From an uncultured bacterium (GTDB lineage: Bacteria; Bacteroidota; Bacteroidia; Bacteroidales; UBA932), in NCBI GenBank assembly GCA_949300025.1, contig CASGCS010000014.1, positions 103,483-155,333 on the forward strand: a DNA stretch of 51,851 nt, written 5' to 3'. Shown one piece after another: positions 7,717-18,295 of this stretch. How positions within the stretch are numbered: the stretch's first letter is position 1; every line of letters starts with the position of its first letter. The notes under the pieces are model-generated. The model saw only the letters and a list, made by a program, of their open reading frames with translations. It ran no database searches and had not been told where the DNA came from. A program made the position numbers and the translations under genes.

Positions 7717-9840
7717 TTAGAATTTCTGATTCAAAATCTCAATAATCTTAATCGCAGCATAGGCTATGGGAGTACCCGGACCGAAGATTGCCGCTGCACC
7801 AGCCTTATACAGCACATCGTAATCCTGGGCAGGGATAACGCCTCCGGCAATTACTATGATATCCTCTCTTCCCAGTTTCTTGAGTTCTGCTATGATCTGA
7901 GGCACGAGAGTCTTGTGTCCGGCAGCCAGAGATGAAACTCCCACTACATGCACGTCGTTCTCTACAGCCTGTTTTGCAGCCTCCTCGGGTGTCTGGAAGA
8001 GCGGCCCCATATCTACGTCGAATCCGCAGTCTGCATAACCGGTGGCAACTACCTTGGCTCCGCGGTCGTGACCGTCCTGTCCTAATTTTGCAATCATGAT
8101 ACGAGGCTGACGACCCTCTTTCTTTGCAAATTCGGCAACCATCTCCTTTGCCTTCTCGAATTCGGGATCATTCTTGACCTCAGAAGAGTAAACACCTGTA
8201 TTCATACGTATAACTGCTTTATATCTTCCTACTACAGCCTCGCATGCGTCTGAAATTTCTCCCAATGAAGCACGCGCCTTGGCTGCCTCCACTGCAAGTT
8301 CCAGCAAATTGCCGTTCTTGTTCCTGACAGCCTCGGTAATTGCAGCAAGGCACTCCTGAACCTTGGCATTGTCGCGGTTTGCCCTGAGTTCCTTAAGCCT
8401 CTGTATCTGCTGTTCCCTTACTTTGGTATTGTCTATGTCGAGTATCTCGATAGGATCCTCTTTCTCAAGCCTGTATTTGTTTATACCTACGATTGTGTCT
8501 TCTCCGGAGTCTATTCTTGCCTGCTTGCGTGCAGCAGCCTCCTCGATTCTCAACTTGGGAATACCTGTCTCGATAGCTTTGGCCATACCGCCGAGTTTCT
8601 CGATTTCCTCGATATGCTCCCATGCCTTGTGCGCCAGTTCGTTTGTAAGTGACTCCACATAGTAGGAACCAGCCCATGGATCTATCGAACGGCATACGTT
8701 TGTCTCTTCCTGAATGTAAATCTGGGTATTTCTTGCAATACGCGCCGAGAAATCTGTAGGAAGCGCTATTGCCTCGTCAAGTGCATTGGTATGCAGAGAC
8801 TGGGTATGGCCAAGAGCCGCACCCATTGCCTCGATACAGGTTCTGGCAACATTGTTGAAAGGATCCTGCTCTGTAAGCGACCAGCCCGATGTCTGGCAGT
8901 GTGTCCTGAGCGACAGAGATTTGGGATTTTTGGGATTGAACTGTTTTACGAGTTTTGCCCAGAGCATGCGGGCTGCACGCATCTTGGCAATCTCCATGAA
9001 ATGGTTCATACCTATTGCCCAGAAGAATGAGAGACGGGGTGCGAATGCGTCCACGTCAATTCCTGCCTTGATACCGGTTCTGAGATATTCGAGACCGTCG
9101 GCCAGGGTATATGCCATCTCTATGTCGTTGGTCGCACCTGCCTCCTGCATGTGGTAACCGGATATGGAAATAGAGTTGAATTTGGGCATATATTTTGACG
9201 TATATGCGAATATGTCTCCGATGATTCTCATTGAGAACTCAGGCGGATAAATATAAGTGTTGCGCACCATGAACTCCTTGAGGATATCGTTCTGGATTGT
9301 TCCGGCCATCTCCTCGAGTTTTGCACCCTGCTCAAGACCGGCGACAATGTAGAATGCCATGACAGGAAGTACGGCACCGTTCATTGTCATTGAAACCGAC
9401 ATCTTGTTGAGAGGAATCTGGTCGAAAAGGATTTTCATATCCTCGACACTGCATATGCTTACGCCTGCCTTGCCGACATCACCGACAACTCTGGGATGGT
9501 CTGCATCATATCCGCGGTGTGTAGCCAAGTCGAAAGCCACTGAAAGGCCTTTCTGGCCGGCCGCAAGGTTTCTCCTGTAAAAGGCATTGGACTCTTCTGC
9601 AGTTGAGAATCCGGCATACTGGCGTATTGTCCAGGGTTTTTGAACATACATTGTACTGTATGGTCCACGCAGGAACGGTGCAATGCCGGCGGCATAGTTC
9701 AGATGCTCCATTCCCTCCAGGTCTGACTCGTCGTAATTTGTCTTTACAACAATCTTTTCCGGTGTAACCCACTCGCTGTTTTCCAACTGACCGCAAGCGG
9801 CACCGTCTTTATATTTTATTTCTGAAAAATTCGGACGCAT
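7717..9840 (-). CDS. mutB: Methylmalonyl-CoA mutase large (catalytic) subunit
   Basis: 707 residues, normal length. The N-terminal TIM-barrel domain begins with the RPNFSEIKY region and includes [23 protein letters not shown]. The C-terminal cobalamin domain has DGHDRG near residue 590, whose His supplies the lower axial ligand to B12. It interconverts succinyl-CoA and (R)-methylmalonyl-CoA, the key step of propionate formation in Bacteroidales. It follows mutA by two bases. It needs adenosylcobalamin, and an adenosyltransferase gene lies at 50711 in the same window. Confidence 0.97.
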   Translation of the reverse strand: MRPNFSEIKYKDGAACGQLENSEWVTPEKIVVKTNYDESDLEGMEHLNYAAGIAPFLRGPYSTMYVQKPWTIRQYAGFSTAEESNAFYRRNLAAGQKGLSVAFDLATHRGYDADHPRVVGDVGKAGVSICSVEDMKILFDQIPLNKMSVSMTMNGAVLPVMAFYIVAGLEQGAKLEEMAGTIQNDILKEFMVRNTYIYPPEFSMRIIGDIFAYTSKYMPKFNSISISGYHMQEAGATNDIEMAYTLADGLEYLRTGIKAGIDVDAFAPRLSFFWAIGMNHFMEIAKMRAARMLWAKLVKQFNPKNPKSLSLRTHCQTSGWSLTEQDPFNNVARTCIEAMGAALGHTQSLHTNALDEAIALPTDFSARIARNTQIYIQEETNVCRSIDPWAGSYYVESLTNELAHKAWEHIEEIEKLGGMAKAIETGIPKLRIEEAAARKQARIDSGEDTIVGINKYRLEKEDPIEILDIDNTKVREQQIQRLKELRANRDNAKVQECLAAITEAVRNKNGNLLELAVEAAKARASLGEISDACEAVVGRYKAVIRMNTGVYSSEVKNDPEFEKAKEMVAEFAKKEGRQPRIMIAKLGQDGHDRGAKVVATGYADCGFDVDMGPLFQTPEEAAKQAVENDVHVVGVSSLAAGHKTLVPQIIAELKKLGREDIIVIAGGVIPAQDYDVLYKAGAAAIFGPGTPIAYAAIKIIEILNQKF

Positions 9841-9842
9841 GA

Positions 9843-11708
9843 CTATTTAATTCCAAGTTTAGTTTGATAATCTTTTAATGTTTCAAGAACATTGCTCTTT
9901 ACGCTGATAAAGTTGACAACGCCTTTGGCAATCAGTTCCTCCTTGCAAGCAGGTTCTCCTGCCACAACTACTATAGCCTTGTCTCCTACAAGATCGGCCA
10001 TCATGGCTGCCCCTTCTGCATACTCGTCATCGGAAGAGCAGGCAACTATTATGTCTGCCTTTGCATCCAGTGCGGCCTTGACTCCCTCCTCAACAGAAGA
10101 GAACCTGTTGTTGTCCACAACCTTGAAGCCTGCAACGGCAAAGAAGTTGCATGCGAACTGGGCACGTGCGCGGCACATTGCCAGATTACCGTATGTAACC
10201 ATGAATGCAACCGGCTGCCTGCCGCTCTTGTCTGTCTTGAACCTCATGGCTTCAAAAGCCTGTGCACCCCTGTATTTCTCAAGCGGAGCGCCTATCATCT
10301 CACCTGTAACCTCGGGAGCCGGTTTTCTTGTAACGACCTCGAGAGTGATGTCCTTGTCTGCCTTCTCCGTAAAATTAGGATACTGGTTGGTACCGAGGAT
10401 AGTCTCCCTGCGGGTTGCGATATTCTTGTCGCGTTTGCTGGAACTCTCCTTTATTGCATTCTGTACAAATGAAGCCTTGAAAGCCTCGATGTAGCCACCC
10501 ATGCCCTCTACCTTGCCGAAGAGAGCCCATGCTGCATCTGCAATAGATTCTGTAAGATTCTCAACATAGTATGAACCGGCAGAAGGATCTACCACTTTGT
10601 CGAAATGAGACTCCTCCTTAAGGATAATCTGTGCGTTTCGCGCAATGCGGTTGCTGAACTCTCCCGGTGCGCGGAATGCATAGTCGAAAGGCAGCACTTC
10701 AAGAGAATCCACGCCTGCGATGGTTGCGCTCATAGCCTCTGTAGTGCCTCTGAGCATATTCACATAAGCGTCGTAGACTGTCTGGTTCCACTCGCTTGTA
10801 ACAGCATGCACCTTTATCTTTTTGCTGCACTCTTTCTGTGCGCCGTAAGCAGCCACGACATTTGCCCAGAGCATGCGGGCCGCGCGGAATTTTGCAATTT
10901 CCATAAAATAGGTTGAGCCGACAGCAAAAGTGAACTTGATGCGTTTTGCAGCTTCGTCTGCACTTACGCCGGCATCTGTAAGCTTGCTCAGATACTCGCT
11001 GCCCATTGCAAGGCCGAATGCAAGTTCTTGAACAATCGTAGCGCCTGCATCATTGAATGCGTACGCCTCAACGCCTATAACGCGGACATGAGGATACTCC
11101 TTTACAGCCTCTACAACCTCCTTGAGCCTCTCCATTGATTTGTCGCTGCAAAAAGCGCCTTTCTGGTTCAGCACTCTGAGAGGGTCGTAGTCGAACGAAG
11201 CCCTGAGTTCCCCGGGTTTTACACCCTCTGCCTCGGCAACTGCCAGGAATGCCTTGACAATGTCAACCGATGCGCAGCAGCATCCTGTAAAGTTGACCTC
11301 TGTCTTGCCAAGGTCTATGCCTTTGAGCAGAGTCTTCATCTGCTCCTGGCTTACGGCCTTCTCGCCGTCGATACAGAATCCTACAGAAGTGACACCCTTT
11401 TTGAGGCCGTCTACGGCTTCTGCGTTAGCACGCGCATAATCGCCGTCATGCGCACAATAATCTTGACGAATCAACCAGTCGTTATTATCCTTTGTGCCTC
11501 TTACATAAGGGAATGTTCCCGGAACACCGCCCAGATGCTTTACATCCTTCAGGTTTTCGGCACGATAATACGGGCGGACCGAGAAACCTTCCTGTGTTCT
11601 CCATACGAGTTTTTTCTCGTAATCTGCGCCCTTCAGGTCTTTGATTATCACCTGTTCCCACTGCTCGGTAGAAACCGGTGGAAATTCAGCAAATAGTTTT
11701 TCTGCCAT
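9843..11708 (-). CDS. mutA: Methylmalonyl-CoA mutase small subunit
   Basis: 621 residues. It is homologous along its length to MutB but divergent. Its C-terminal Rossmann-like domain (about 490-621) lacks the DxHxxG cobalamin-binding motif, as expected for the non-catalytic subunit of the heterodimer. [18 protein letters not shown] near the N terminus is typical of the family. It is first in the mutA-mutB operon, with a -7 element 54 bases upstream of the ATG. Confidence 0.96.
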   Translation of the reverse strand: MAEKLFAEFPPVSTEQWEQVIIKDLKGADYEKKLVWRTQEGFSVRPYYRAENLKDVKHLGGVPGTFPYVRGTKDNNDWLIRQDYCAHDGDYARANAEAVDGLKKGVTSVGFCIDGEKAVSQEQMKTLLKGIDLGKTEVNFTGCCCASVDIVKAFLAVAEAEGVKPGELRASFDYDPLRVLNQKGAFCSDKSMERLKEVVEAVKEYPHVRVIGVEAYAFNDAGATIVQELAFGLAMGSEYLSKLTDAGVSADEAAKRIKFTFAVGSTYFMEIAKFRAARMLWANVVAAYGAQKECSKKIKVHAVTSEWNQTVYDAYVNMLRGTTEAMSATIAGVDSLEVLPFDYAFRAPGEFSNRIARNAQIILKEESHFDKVVDPSAGSYYVENLTESIADAAWALFGKVEGMGGYIEAFKASFVQNAIKESSSKRDKNIATRRETILGTNQYPNFTEKADKDITLEVVTRKPAPEVTGEMIGAPLEKYRGAQAFEAMRFKTDKSGRQPVAFMVTYGNLAMCRARAQFACNFFAVAGFKVVDNNRFSSVEEGVKAALDAKADIIVACSSDDEYAEGAAMMADLVGDKAIVVVAGEPACKEELIAKGVVNFISVKSNVLETLKDYQTKLGIK

Positions 11709-11761
11709 GTTGTTTTTTTTAATATAATGGATTCAAATTGTTTTCTTTACCCAACATCATG

Positions 11762-11769
11762 CAAATTTA
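11762..11769 (-). promoter_or_regulatory. -7 element of mutAB promoter
   Basis: On the minus strand TAAATTTG fits TAnnTTTG, 54 bases upstream of the mutA start. The -33 TTG is not at a canonical distance. Confidence 0.5.
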
Positions 11770-11859
11770 ACAAAAATTGTTTCCAATTACACCCTATTTA
11801 CAACAAGTTTAACGGATTTTGCGATTATCCACTCCTTTACATATGACTTTACATACATG

Positions 11860-12729
11860 TTACGACAGGGAATCGTATACTGCGGCAGCGATTTCCGCGA
11901 TTATCTTCGCATTCACCTCATCAGATTCGGCGGAATCCTGTACAAAGACAACGATGAAACATTTTCTTCCGTCGGGAAGGTATATGACACCTGCATCGTT
12001 TTCCGCCATTCTCGTACCGTCGGGCAGCCTGCCTGAATGGCCCGTCTTGTGACCGAGCCTTACCTGTTCCGGCAAGCCAGCCCTCATTTTGTCACGGCCC
12101 GACGAAGTTGCTATCATAATCTGCTCCAGAAAGGCAAGATGTTCGTCTGAAAGAATATTTTCTGTATATATCTTTTTCATGAACAGAGCCGTTGAAAGAG
12201 GTGTGCTCCAGTTATCGTAGCTTTTCAGCGGAACAGCGTTCATTGACTTTTCTGTCTCCGTAAGGTTAAAGTCTTTAATTCCCAAAGATTCCACATAGGA
12301 ATCCACCGCTTCAATACCTCCTGCAAAATATATGAGATAGTCGCAGGTGTTGTTGTCGCTCAGCGAAATGGTATATTCAAAGAGTTTCCTGAAAGCCGCC
12401 TTTGTATCCTTCCCTCCGCTTTCGTCTCTCAGAGGGCTGTAGGTATCTTCATGCAGCTGTTCAGAAGAAACGACAACCACACTGTCGAGACTTATATTTT
12501 CATGCTCCATCTTTTTCAGGGCCGTTACTGCCACATGCAGCTTGAATACACTCATCAGCGGGTAACGCAAGTGATTATTATAGAGAAACGTCTCGTCTTC
12601 ATACAGTACGGCGACTCCTACATCTGCCTGTTTTCCCGCTACAATCTTGTCAATATCTGTTTTAGAAATCTGCGCAGAGGCAACCACGCAGCAGAAAAAA
12701 AGCGCGACTGCAAAAAAGTATCTTTTCAT
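11860..12729 (-). CDS. Class A beta-lactamase (Bacteroidota A2-type)
   Basis: 289 residues from the ATG at 12729, chosen because a -7 element lies 26 bases upstream and a signal peptide (MKRYFFAVALFFCCVVASAQ) starts there; an in-frame ATG at 12813 would precede that promoter. Motifs: S60-V-F-K63, S124-D-N126, E160-K-S-M-N164 in the omega loop, and K228-T-G. All catalytic elements of a serine beta-lactamase are intact. It resembles the CblA/CepA/CfxA group by eye, but the exact subgroup and spectrum cannot be read. No insertion sequence is next to it, so it looks chromosomal. Divergent from rpsU. Confidence 0.9.
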   Translation of the reverse strand: MKRYFFAVALFFCCVVASAQISKTDIDKIVAGKQADVGVAVLYEDETFLYNNHLRYPLMSVFKLHVAVTALKKMEHENISLDSVVVVSSEQLHEDTYSPLRDESGGKDTKAAFRKLFEYTISLSDNNTCDYLIYFAGGIEAVDSYVESLGIKDFNLTETEKSMNAVPLKSYDNWSTPLSTALFMKKIYTENILSDEHLAFLEQIMIATSSGRDKMRAGLPEQVRLGHKTGHSGRLPDGTRMAENDAGVIYLPDGRKCFIVVFVQDSAESDEVNAKIIAEIAAAVYDSLS

Positions 12730-12754
12730 CGGAGATAAAATCCAAAATCCACTG

Positions 12755-12762
12755 CAAATATA
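12755..12762 (-). promoter_or_regulatory. -7 element of the beta-lactamase promoter
   Basis: TATATTTG on the minus strand, 25 bases upstream of the ATG at 12729; supports that start. Confidence 0.6.
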
Positions 12763-12818
12763 GGAAATGGGGATAACATACAAAACTTCTGCAAAAGGGC
12801 AGAAAACCTGCAAGAAAA

Positions 12819-12849
12819 TTTTGAGATTCGGGCAAAATGATTACCTTTG
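12819..12849 (+). promoter_or_regulatory. rpsU promoter (-33 and -7)
   Basis: TTG at 12821-12823 and TACCTTTG at 12842-12849 with 18 bases between: near-ideal Bacteroidota promoter geometry. Confidence 0.75.
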
Positions 12850-12862
12850 CACTCCTGAAATA

Positions 12863-12872
12863 AAAGGAGGTG
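12863..12872 (+). promoter_or_regulatory. Full-length Shine-Dalgarno of rpsU
   Basis: AAAGGAGGTG is complementary to ten bases of the usual 16S 3' end (CACCUCCUUU), eight bases before the ATG. Nearly all other genes here lack such a site. In Bacteroidota the anti-SD is masked by bS21 together with bS6 and bS18, and rpsU itself is a known exception that keeps a strong SD and is thought to be autoregulated. Confidence 0.85.
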
Positions 12873-12880
12873 GTTAAGAG

Positions 12881-13072
12881 ATGATTATAGTTCCGGTTAA
12901 AGAGGGTGAGAATATCGAGAGGGCTTTGAAGAAATTCAAACGCAAATTCGAGAAGACAGGTGTGATACGTGAGTTGAGAAACAGAAAGACTTTCGTAAAG
13001 AAATCTGTTGCAAGAAGAGAGGAGATAAAGAAGGCCATCTATGTAAAGCAACTTCAGCTTAAAGAGGAATAA
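12881..13072 (+). CDS. rpsU: 30S ribosomal protein bS21
   Basis: 63 residues, starting MIIVPVKEGENIERALKKFKRKFEKTG and ending in a basic tail, typical of Bacteroidota bS21. The protein sits by the 3' end of 16S rRNA on the platform; in this phylum it helps hide the anti-Shine-Dalgarno. The gene is monocistronic: it has its own strong promoter, an exceptional SD and a strong terminator 30 bases after its stop codon. Confidence 0.97.
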   Translation: MIIVPVKEGENIERALKKFKRKFEKTGVIRELRNRKTFVKKSVARREEIKKAIYVKQLQLKEE

Positions 13073-13101
13073 GCATTGCGTTTCACGGCTTATATGACAT
13101 A

Positions 13102-13133
13102 GTTCCCGGCGGGCACCGTCGGGAACTTTTTTT
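13102..13133 (+). terminator. Intrinsic terminator of rpsU
   Basis: 11-bp stem (GTTCCCGGCGG with CCGTCGGGAAC, one G-U), three-base loop, then seven T (13127-13133). It abuts the stop codon of the convergent recombinase gene. Confidence 0.9.
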
Positions 13134-14072
13134 CTACAGTTCTCTCAGGATAACATTGTTTGCCTCATCTATGACAGAGCTCTCGAGCGAGGCCAGATAG
13201 ATGCTGGTTGTCTTCTCCGAATCATGCCCCATGCCTTCGCTAATCACCGAAATGGGGATATTCTTGTTCCTTGCGGCCGTGGCCCAGGAGTGGCGCGCCA
13301 CATACATCGTAAGCGGAAGATGGAGCCCGGCCATAGCACCGATCTGTTTCAGATGCCTGTTCACAAGGCACATAGCATTAAGGTACTGGAGTCTCGGATT
13401 ACTGTCGGCGTGCTTTATTATAGGCAGCAGGAAAGTGCTTCTGCGCATATCATACCTGCCCACTATCTCCTCCATACAGCTCTCCCAACGGATAGAGAGC
13501 CTTTGTCCTGTTTTTCTCCTGCAATAAGAGAGCACTCCGTTCCGGAGATTGCTTTTTTCGAGAAAAGCCATATCTATGAAAGACATGCCTCGGGTGCAGA
13601 ACGAAAAGATGAACATGTCGCGCGAAAACTCCATGCTGCGGCGTTCAGAAAGATCGAGTTCCTTGATTCTCTTTATCTGGTCCAGCGAGATAGCCCGCTT
13701 TACGCTCTTGGCCACGCCGGTGTATACATGCCTGAAGGGATAACGCTGCACCGTAAGTTCCTTTTCCACTGCACGGTTATAGACGGCACGCAATATGCGC
13801 ATGTAAAATGACGTGGAATTTTTTGTAAGTCCCCTTTTCTGGAGATAGGCCTCATAAAGCAGCATCAGTTCAGAGTCCATATCAGAGATGAAAAGGTCGC
13901 GGTTGCGGCGGAAAGCCGTAAAGCTTTTCAGAGCGGATGCATAGGTTTCAAAGGTGCGCTGCCGCCCCATTGTCCTCAGCCGCTCCATTACGGAACTCAT
14001 AAATGGAAAAAAATAAAACTCAGCATGTTCGCCGGATTCAAGTTCTGGTAATTTTAGGTCTTTTGTTGCCAT
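13134..14072 (-). CDS. Orphan tyrosine recombinase (Bacteroidota integrase type)
   Basis: 312 residues. A SAM-like N-terminal domain (about 20-110) is followed by a catalytic domain: R161 (FCTRGMSFIDM), K187 (RRKTGQ), Y257-x-x-R260 (YVARHSWAT), H283 (GMGHDS) and nucleophile Y292. The first His of the HxxR box is Tyr, which is common in Bacteroidota integrases and DNA invertases. Not clearly linked to an integrated element: the neighbours are rpsU and an esterase, and I found no flanking att-like duplication. It could act on a distant invertible promoter or be a relic of an element. Starts with ATG at 14072. Confidence 0.88.
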   Translation of the reverse strand: MATKDLKLPELESGEHAEFYFFPFMSSVMERLRTMGRQRTFETYASALKSFTAFRRNRDLFISDMDSELMLLYEAYLQKRGLTKNSTSFYMRILRAVYNRAVEKELTVQRYPFRHVYTGVAKSVKRAISLDQIKRIKELDLSERRSMEFSRDMFIFSFCTRGMSFIDMAFLEKSNLRNGVLSYCRRKTGQRLSIRWESCMEEIVGRYDMRRSTFLLPIIKHADSNPRLQYLNAMCLVNRHLKQIGAMAGLHLPLTMYVARHSWATAARNKNIPISVISEGMGHDSEKTTSIYLASLESSVIDEANNVILREL

Positions 14073-14133
14073 GTCGATAGTTATTTGTCTAAATTTGTCT
14101 GCGGCAACAGACCAGGACAGAACCTTTCAGCGA

Positions 14134-15132
14134 CTACCAGACCTCTTTCTGAATAAAATTTCTGTATGCAGCCTCCTCCATGAAACCATACCCGCAGTTC
14201 TCCTTTGGAGTGCCCAAGAGCAGGGAGTGGACATAACCGTTTTTCTCTACCATAACAGTATGGAGAATTGCCCTCTCGGGATTCTCTATCATCAGAAACT
14301 GCACGCTTTTGTCTGCAGAGCGGCAACTTATTATATTTCCGGATTTCTGCTCGACCCACTCTTTATCCAACGAATCCTGCAGATATCTTAGCATCACGCC
14401 GCTTCTATACCATGTCCCGCCCGTGGGCGATACAAACGGCTTTCCGTTCAGCAGGGCGTTTGCATCGTCGTAGCAGGCTACAAAAAGAGTGTTTCCGGCA
14501 GAAGAGCCGAGCCACCTTGCCAATTTGCCGCCGTAACGCCCGTCATCCCAGTTGTAGTTGCTGTCGAGAAATACAATGCGGCGCACATATGAAGGAATCG
14601 TATCTACGGCATCCATGAAGCCGAACGGGATGTTGCCTCCGCCGCTGTGCCCGCTCAGGACAATATACGGCTCATATTTTCCAAAAGTGCAGAGCAACTC
14701 TTCGGCAAGCCTTGCAATCAGGCTGTCGCCGCCTTTGTTTGCAGCTCTCCAGCTGCCCCAACTCAACTGCTCCGCCTCGAGATAGACGGTAACGAGGTTG
14801 AATCCCGGGCGGAGGCTGCGTATATAACGTGTCTGCGCGCCGATATGCTGTATCTGAAAATGCCAGTCATCCCCTTCAGCCGCCTGCTTGCCTATCGTCC
14901 AGTCTGTAGTATTGCCGTTCGGCAGACCATAAAGGACTATGGCTGTGGGTAGCGAACTGTCGAACTCCGATGCAGAGGGGGCATTTACCTCCACCTTAAT
15001 GCCCGGGCAACGGGTATATGATGCAATCTGCTCTCCAAAACAGGGAGCGGTCTTGAAGCCGGGGAGTTCGACCCCGCGGCTGCAACCGGTGAATATGACT
15101 GCAAGAGAGAGCAGGAAAAGAAATCTTTTCAT
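14134..15132 (-). CDS. Lipoprotein alpha/beta-hydrolase (esterase-like)
   Basis: 332 residues from the ATG at 15132 (MKRFLFLLSLAVIFTGC); an in-frame ATG at 15150 would overlap the leuB stop. The lipobox FTGC puts the lipidated Cys at position 17, so it is an outer- or inner-membrane lipoprotein. The nucleophile elbow GHSGGG has S163; candidate Asp in VFLDSNYNWDD and His in GYVHSLLLG complete the triad. Substrate unknown; a secreted esterase acting on an ester or short peptide/cell-wall compound is possible. It follows leuB closely (17 bases) but has no obvious tie to leucine synthesis. Confidence 0.75.
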   Translation of the reverse strand: MKRFLFLLSLAVIFTGCSRGVELPGFKTAPCFGEQIASYTRCPGIKVEVNAPSASEFDSSLPTAIVLYGLPNGNTTDWTIGKQAAEGDDWHFQIQHIGAQTRYIRSLRPGFNLVTVYLEAEQLSWGSWRAANKGGDSLIARLAEELLCTFGKYEPYIVLSGHSGGGNIPFGFMDAVDTIPSYVRRIVFLDSNYNWDDGRYGGKLARWLGSSAGNTLFVACYDDANALLNGKPFVSPTGGTWYRSGVMLRYLQDSLDKEWVEQKSGNIISCRSADKSVQFLMIENPERAILHTVMVEKNGYVHSLLLGTPKENCGYGFMEEAAYRNFIQKEVW

Positions 15133-15149
15133 TGCCGCAGTTTCCAGCA

Positions 15150-16229
15150 TCAGATATTCCGGCAGATATACTCTCCCACCTGTGTTGTAGAGTATCCCTT
15201 TCCGCCGCTTTCGCGCTCGGCCGCGGTCAGAAGGTCAGGAGTAACCACTCCCTCCTCTATTGCCTTCCTGCAGCCATTCCTTACCGCAGAGGCTTCGGCG
15301 GCAAGACCAAACGAATCCAGCATCATTGCCGCAGAGAGAATTGTGGCTATCGGATTTGCAATGTTCTTGCCTTTTGCCTGAGGAAACGAGCCGTGGATAG
15401 GCTCGTAGAGAGCCACGTCGGCTCCGGTAGAAGCAGAAGGCAGCAGCCCGATGGAACCGGTAATTACGCTCGCCTCGTCGCTGAGAATATCTCCGAATAG
15501 ATTTTCTGTAAGCAGCACGTCGAAAAATGCCGGAGAGGTTACAAGCTGCATTGCAGCGTTGTCTACGAACATAAAGTCCAGCGCAATGTCGGCATATTCC
15601 TCATCATGCAGCGTTTTGACAGTTTCACGCCACAGACGGCTTGTCTCCAGTACGTTGGCCTTGTCTACCAATGTAACATGCCGTTTTCTGCCCCTTGCAA
15701 GATTGAAGGCCACCCTTGCCACCCTTACAATCTCCTCCCTGCTGTAAAGGCAAGTGTCGAAGGCTCTTGCACCGCCGTTGTCGCGCCCTCTCGGTTCGCC
15801 GAAATAAAGTCCTCCTGTAAGTTCCCTTACAATTATAAGGTCCACCCCCTCTATGCGTCCGTTTTTGAGCGGAGAACTCTCACGCAGGGAGGCAAACGGT
15901 GCAATGGGGCGCAGATTTGCAAACAGTCCGAGCGACTTGCGCATTTTCAGAAGCCCCTGTTCCGGCCTTACCTTTGCCGTAGGGTCGTTGTCATACTTCG
16001 GGTCTCCGATTGCACCGAAAAGCACGGCATCGCTCTTCCTGCATATTTCATGAGTTGCATCTGGATAGGGATCGCCGCATGCATCTATGGCACATGCTCC
16101 TACCAGAGCCTGCGTAAAGAGAAACTCATGGGAATATTTTTTTGCCACGCTCTCCAACACGGCAACGGCCTGCGCCGTAATTTCGGGGCCGATGCCATCG
16201 CCGGGCAGCAGCGCTATACTCTTTTTCAT
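15150..16229 (-). CDS. leuB: 3-isopropylmalate dehydrogenase
   Basis: 359 residues from MKKSIALLPGDGIGPEIT. An in-frame ATG eight codons upstream (16253) overlaps leuD; the start at 16229 sits one base after the leuD stop and gives the normal length, so I prefer it. Motifs: GDGIGPE for NAD binding side, RELTGGLYFGEPRG, LVDKANVLETSRLWRE and the DILSDEASVITGSIGLLPSAS metal/NAD region. It oxidises and decarboxylates 3-isopropylmalate to 2-oxoisocaproate in leucine synthesis. Last gene of leuACDB. Confidence 0.96.
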   Translation of the reverse strand: MKKSIALLPGDGIGPEITAQAVAVLESVAKKYSHEFLFTQALVGACAIDACGDPYPDATHEICRKSDAVLFGAIGDPKYDNDPTAKVRPEQGLLKMRKSLGLFANLRPIAPFASLRESSPLKNGRIEGVDLIIVRELTGGLYFGEPRGRDNGGARAFDTCLYSREEIVRVARVAFNLARGRKRHVTLVDKANVLETSRLWRETVKTLHDEEYADIALDFMFVDNAAMQLVTSPAFFDVLLTENLFGDILSDEASVITGSIGLLPSASTGADVALYEPIHGSFPQAKGKNIANPIATILSAAMMLDSFGLAAEASAVRNGCRKAIEEGVVTPDLLTAAERESGGKGYSTTQVGEYICRNI

Positions 16230-16230
16230 A

Positions 16231-16842
16231 CTATTTGTCGTTTGATTTTTCAAAATTCTCTATGACAGACCTTGTGGTTATCAGGTAATCTATGTCGCTC
16301 AGCCCGTTCTCCAGACAATGGCGCTTGTACTCGCCTATGGGAAAACTCTCTCTCATTCCGGCAACGGCGCGACCCTCTTCAACTATCTCCACATACTTTT
16401 CCGGCAGATTAATCCTGAGCTCCATATCTCTGTTCTCATTGCGGCGCTGCAGGATTTTCTGCAGGAAATCTTCGCTTACCTGCACGGGAAGCAACCCGTT
16501 GTTAAGCGCATTGTTCTTGAAAATATCTGCAAAGAAACTCGAAACCACCGCCCTGAAACCGTAATCCGCCAGAGCCCATGCAGCATGTTCGCGGCTCGAG
16601 CCGCAACCGAAGTTTCTCCCTGCGACAAGGATTTTCGCCCCTTCTGGTGCGTTGGCAAAGACCGAATCCCGCACAGGCGAGCCGTCGCCGTTGAATCTCC
16701 AGTCTCTGAACATGGCATCGCCGAACCCTTCACGCGTAGTGGCCTTCAGGAAACGGGCCGGGATAATCTGGTCTGTATCTATATTCTCAACGGATGTAGC
16801 CACAACCGGAGACTGCAATATGTTTATCTTTTCAAAAGACAT
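16231..16842 (-). CDS. leuD: 3-isopropylmalate dehydratase small subunit
   Basis: 203 residues with [14 protein letters not shown] and [17 protein letters not shown], the swivelling-domain signatures of the aconitase superfamily. It forms the isopropylmalate isomerase with LeuC. Spacing to leuC is 67 bases and to leuB one base. Confidence 0.96.
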   Translation of the reverse strand: MSFEKINILQSPVVATSVENIDTDQIIPARFLKATTREGFGDAMFRDWRFNGDGSPVRDSVFANAPEGAKILVAGRNFGCGSSREHAAWALADYGFRAVVSSFFADIFKNNALNNGLLPVQVSEDFLQKILQRRNENRDMELRINLPEKYVEIVEEGRAVAGMRESFPIGEYKRHCLENGLSDIDYLITTRSVIENFEKSNDK

Positions 16843-16909
16843 ATCTCTGTTTTTTTTATTTCATATCCATAATATCATACTCTTCCGGGCATCAGCCCCG
16901 CCGGCAGCC

Positions 16910-18292
16910 TCATGCAAGGGTGCGGGGGTCTGCAATCACACCCACAACGGCTGCCGCCGCAGCTACGAGCGGGCTGCATAGCATTGTCCTTGCCCCCTGG
17001 CCCTGCCGCCCTTCGAAATTTCTGTTTGAAGTGGAGAGAGAATAGGCTCCTGCAGGCACCTTGTCTTCGTTCATTGCAAGGCATGCAGAGCAGCCGGGCT
17101 GTCTGAGGGTAAAACCTGCATCATTGAGAATCTTCTCCAGCCCTTCCTCCCTGATTTTTCTCTCTACCTCAACGGAACCGGGAACCAGCCAGACCGTTAT
17201 GCCGGGTGCAGCCTTTTTCCCCTTTACAAAATTTGCAAACGCCCTGAAATCCTCTATCCTGCCGTTGGTGCAGCTGCCTACGAAAATGTAGTCCACCTTT
17301 TTGCCCAGCATCTTTTCACCGGGGGCAAAACCCATATAGGCCAGCCCTTTCATTCCGCTCTCGTCGCACTCGGGAATAATGCCGTCTATTGCAATTCCGC
17401 GCCCCGGGTCTGTTCCGTATGTTATCATCGGCTGAATATCTGCCCCGTCAAAGGTATACTCCTTGTCGAAAACCGCGTCAGTATCGCTGTAAAGCATGCT
17501 CCACTGTTCAACAGCCTTGTCGAACTCCGCACCGGCCGGGGCGAACCTGCGTCCTTTGATATACTCGAACGTAGTCTTGTCAGGCGCCACGAATCCTCCG
17601 CGCGCCCCCATCTCTATACTCATGTTGCAGACAGTCATCCTTCCCTCCATGCTCATATTTTCAAACACCTCTCCTGCATACTCCACAAAATGGCCTGTTC
17701 CGCCGCCTGTCCCGACCTTGGAAATGATATAGAGAATCACATCCTTCGGAGTGACGCACTTTCCGAGCCTGCCGTTTATGGTTATGCGCATCTGTTTGGG
17801 TTTGTTCTGCAACAGGGTCTGGGTGGCAAGCACCATCTCCACCTCGCTCGTGCCTATTCCAAAGGCTATGGAGCCGAACGCTCCGTGTGTTGCAGTATGG
17901 CTGTCGCCGCAGACTATGCACATGCCTGGCAGGGTCAGCCCCTGCTCAGGGCCTATGACATGCACGATTCCGTTGGAAGGGTCGCGCAGCGGGAAATATT
18001 TTATTCCGTTCTCCCTGCAGTTTCTCTCAAGCACCTCTATGGGGATTCTGCATGAATCGTCAACGATTGGCTTGTCCTGGTTGAGAGTAGGCACGTTATG
18101 GTCGCAGGTGGCAAATGTACGGCCCGGCCTGAATACCTTTATACCCTTTTCCCTCAGCCCCTCGAAGGCCTGGGGAGATGTAACCTCATGAATATAGTGC
18201 CTGTCTATGTAAAGTTGGGCAGGGCCGTTTTCAAGCTGCTGCACCACATGGGCATCCCATATTTTGTCGAAAAGTGTCTTACCTGTCGCCAT
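16910..18292 (-). CDS. leuC: 3-isopropylmalate dehydratase large subunit
   Basis: 460 residues. [18 protein letters not shown] start, [14 protein letters not shown], and the [4Fe-4S] cysteines in VGSCTNGR and [10 protein letters not shown]. It isomerises 2-isopropylmalate to 3-isopropylmalate with LeuD. It starts three bases after the leuA stop codon. Confidence 0.97.
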   Translation of the reverse strand: MATGKTLFDKIWDAHVVQQLENGPAQLYIDRHYIHEVTSPQAFEGLREKGIKVFRPGRTFATCDHNVPTLNQDKPIVDDSCRIPIEVLERNCRENGIKYFPLRDPSNGIVHVIGPEQGLTLPGMCIVCGDSHTATHGAFGSIAFGIGTSEVEMVLATQTLLQNKPKQMRITINGRLGKCVTPKDVILYIISKVGTGGGTGHFVEYAGEVFENMSMEGRMTVCNMSIEMGARGGFVAPDKTTFEYIKGRRFAPAGAEFDKAVEQWSMLYSDTDAVFDKEYTFDGADIQPMITYGTDPGRGIAIDGIIPECDESGMKGLAYMGFAPGEKMLGKKVDYIFVGSCTNGRIEDFRAFANFVKGKKAAPGITVWLVPGSVEVERKIREEGLEKILNDAGFTLRQPGCSACLAMNEDKVPAGAYSLSTSNRNFEGRQGQGARTMLCSPLVAAAAAVVGVIADPRTLA

Positions 18293-18295
18293 ACT

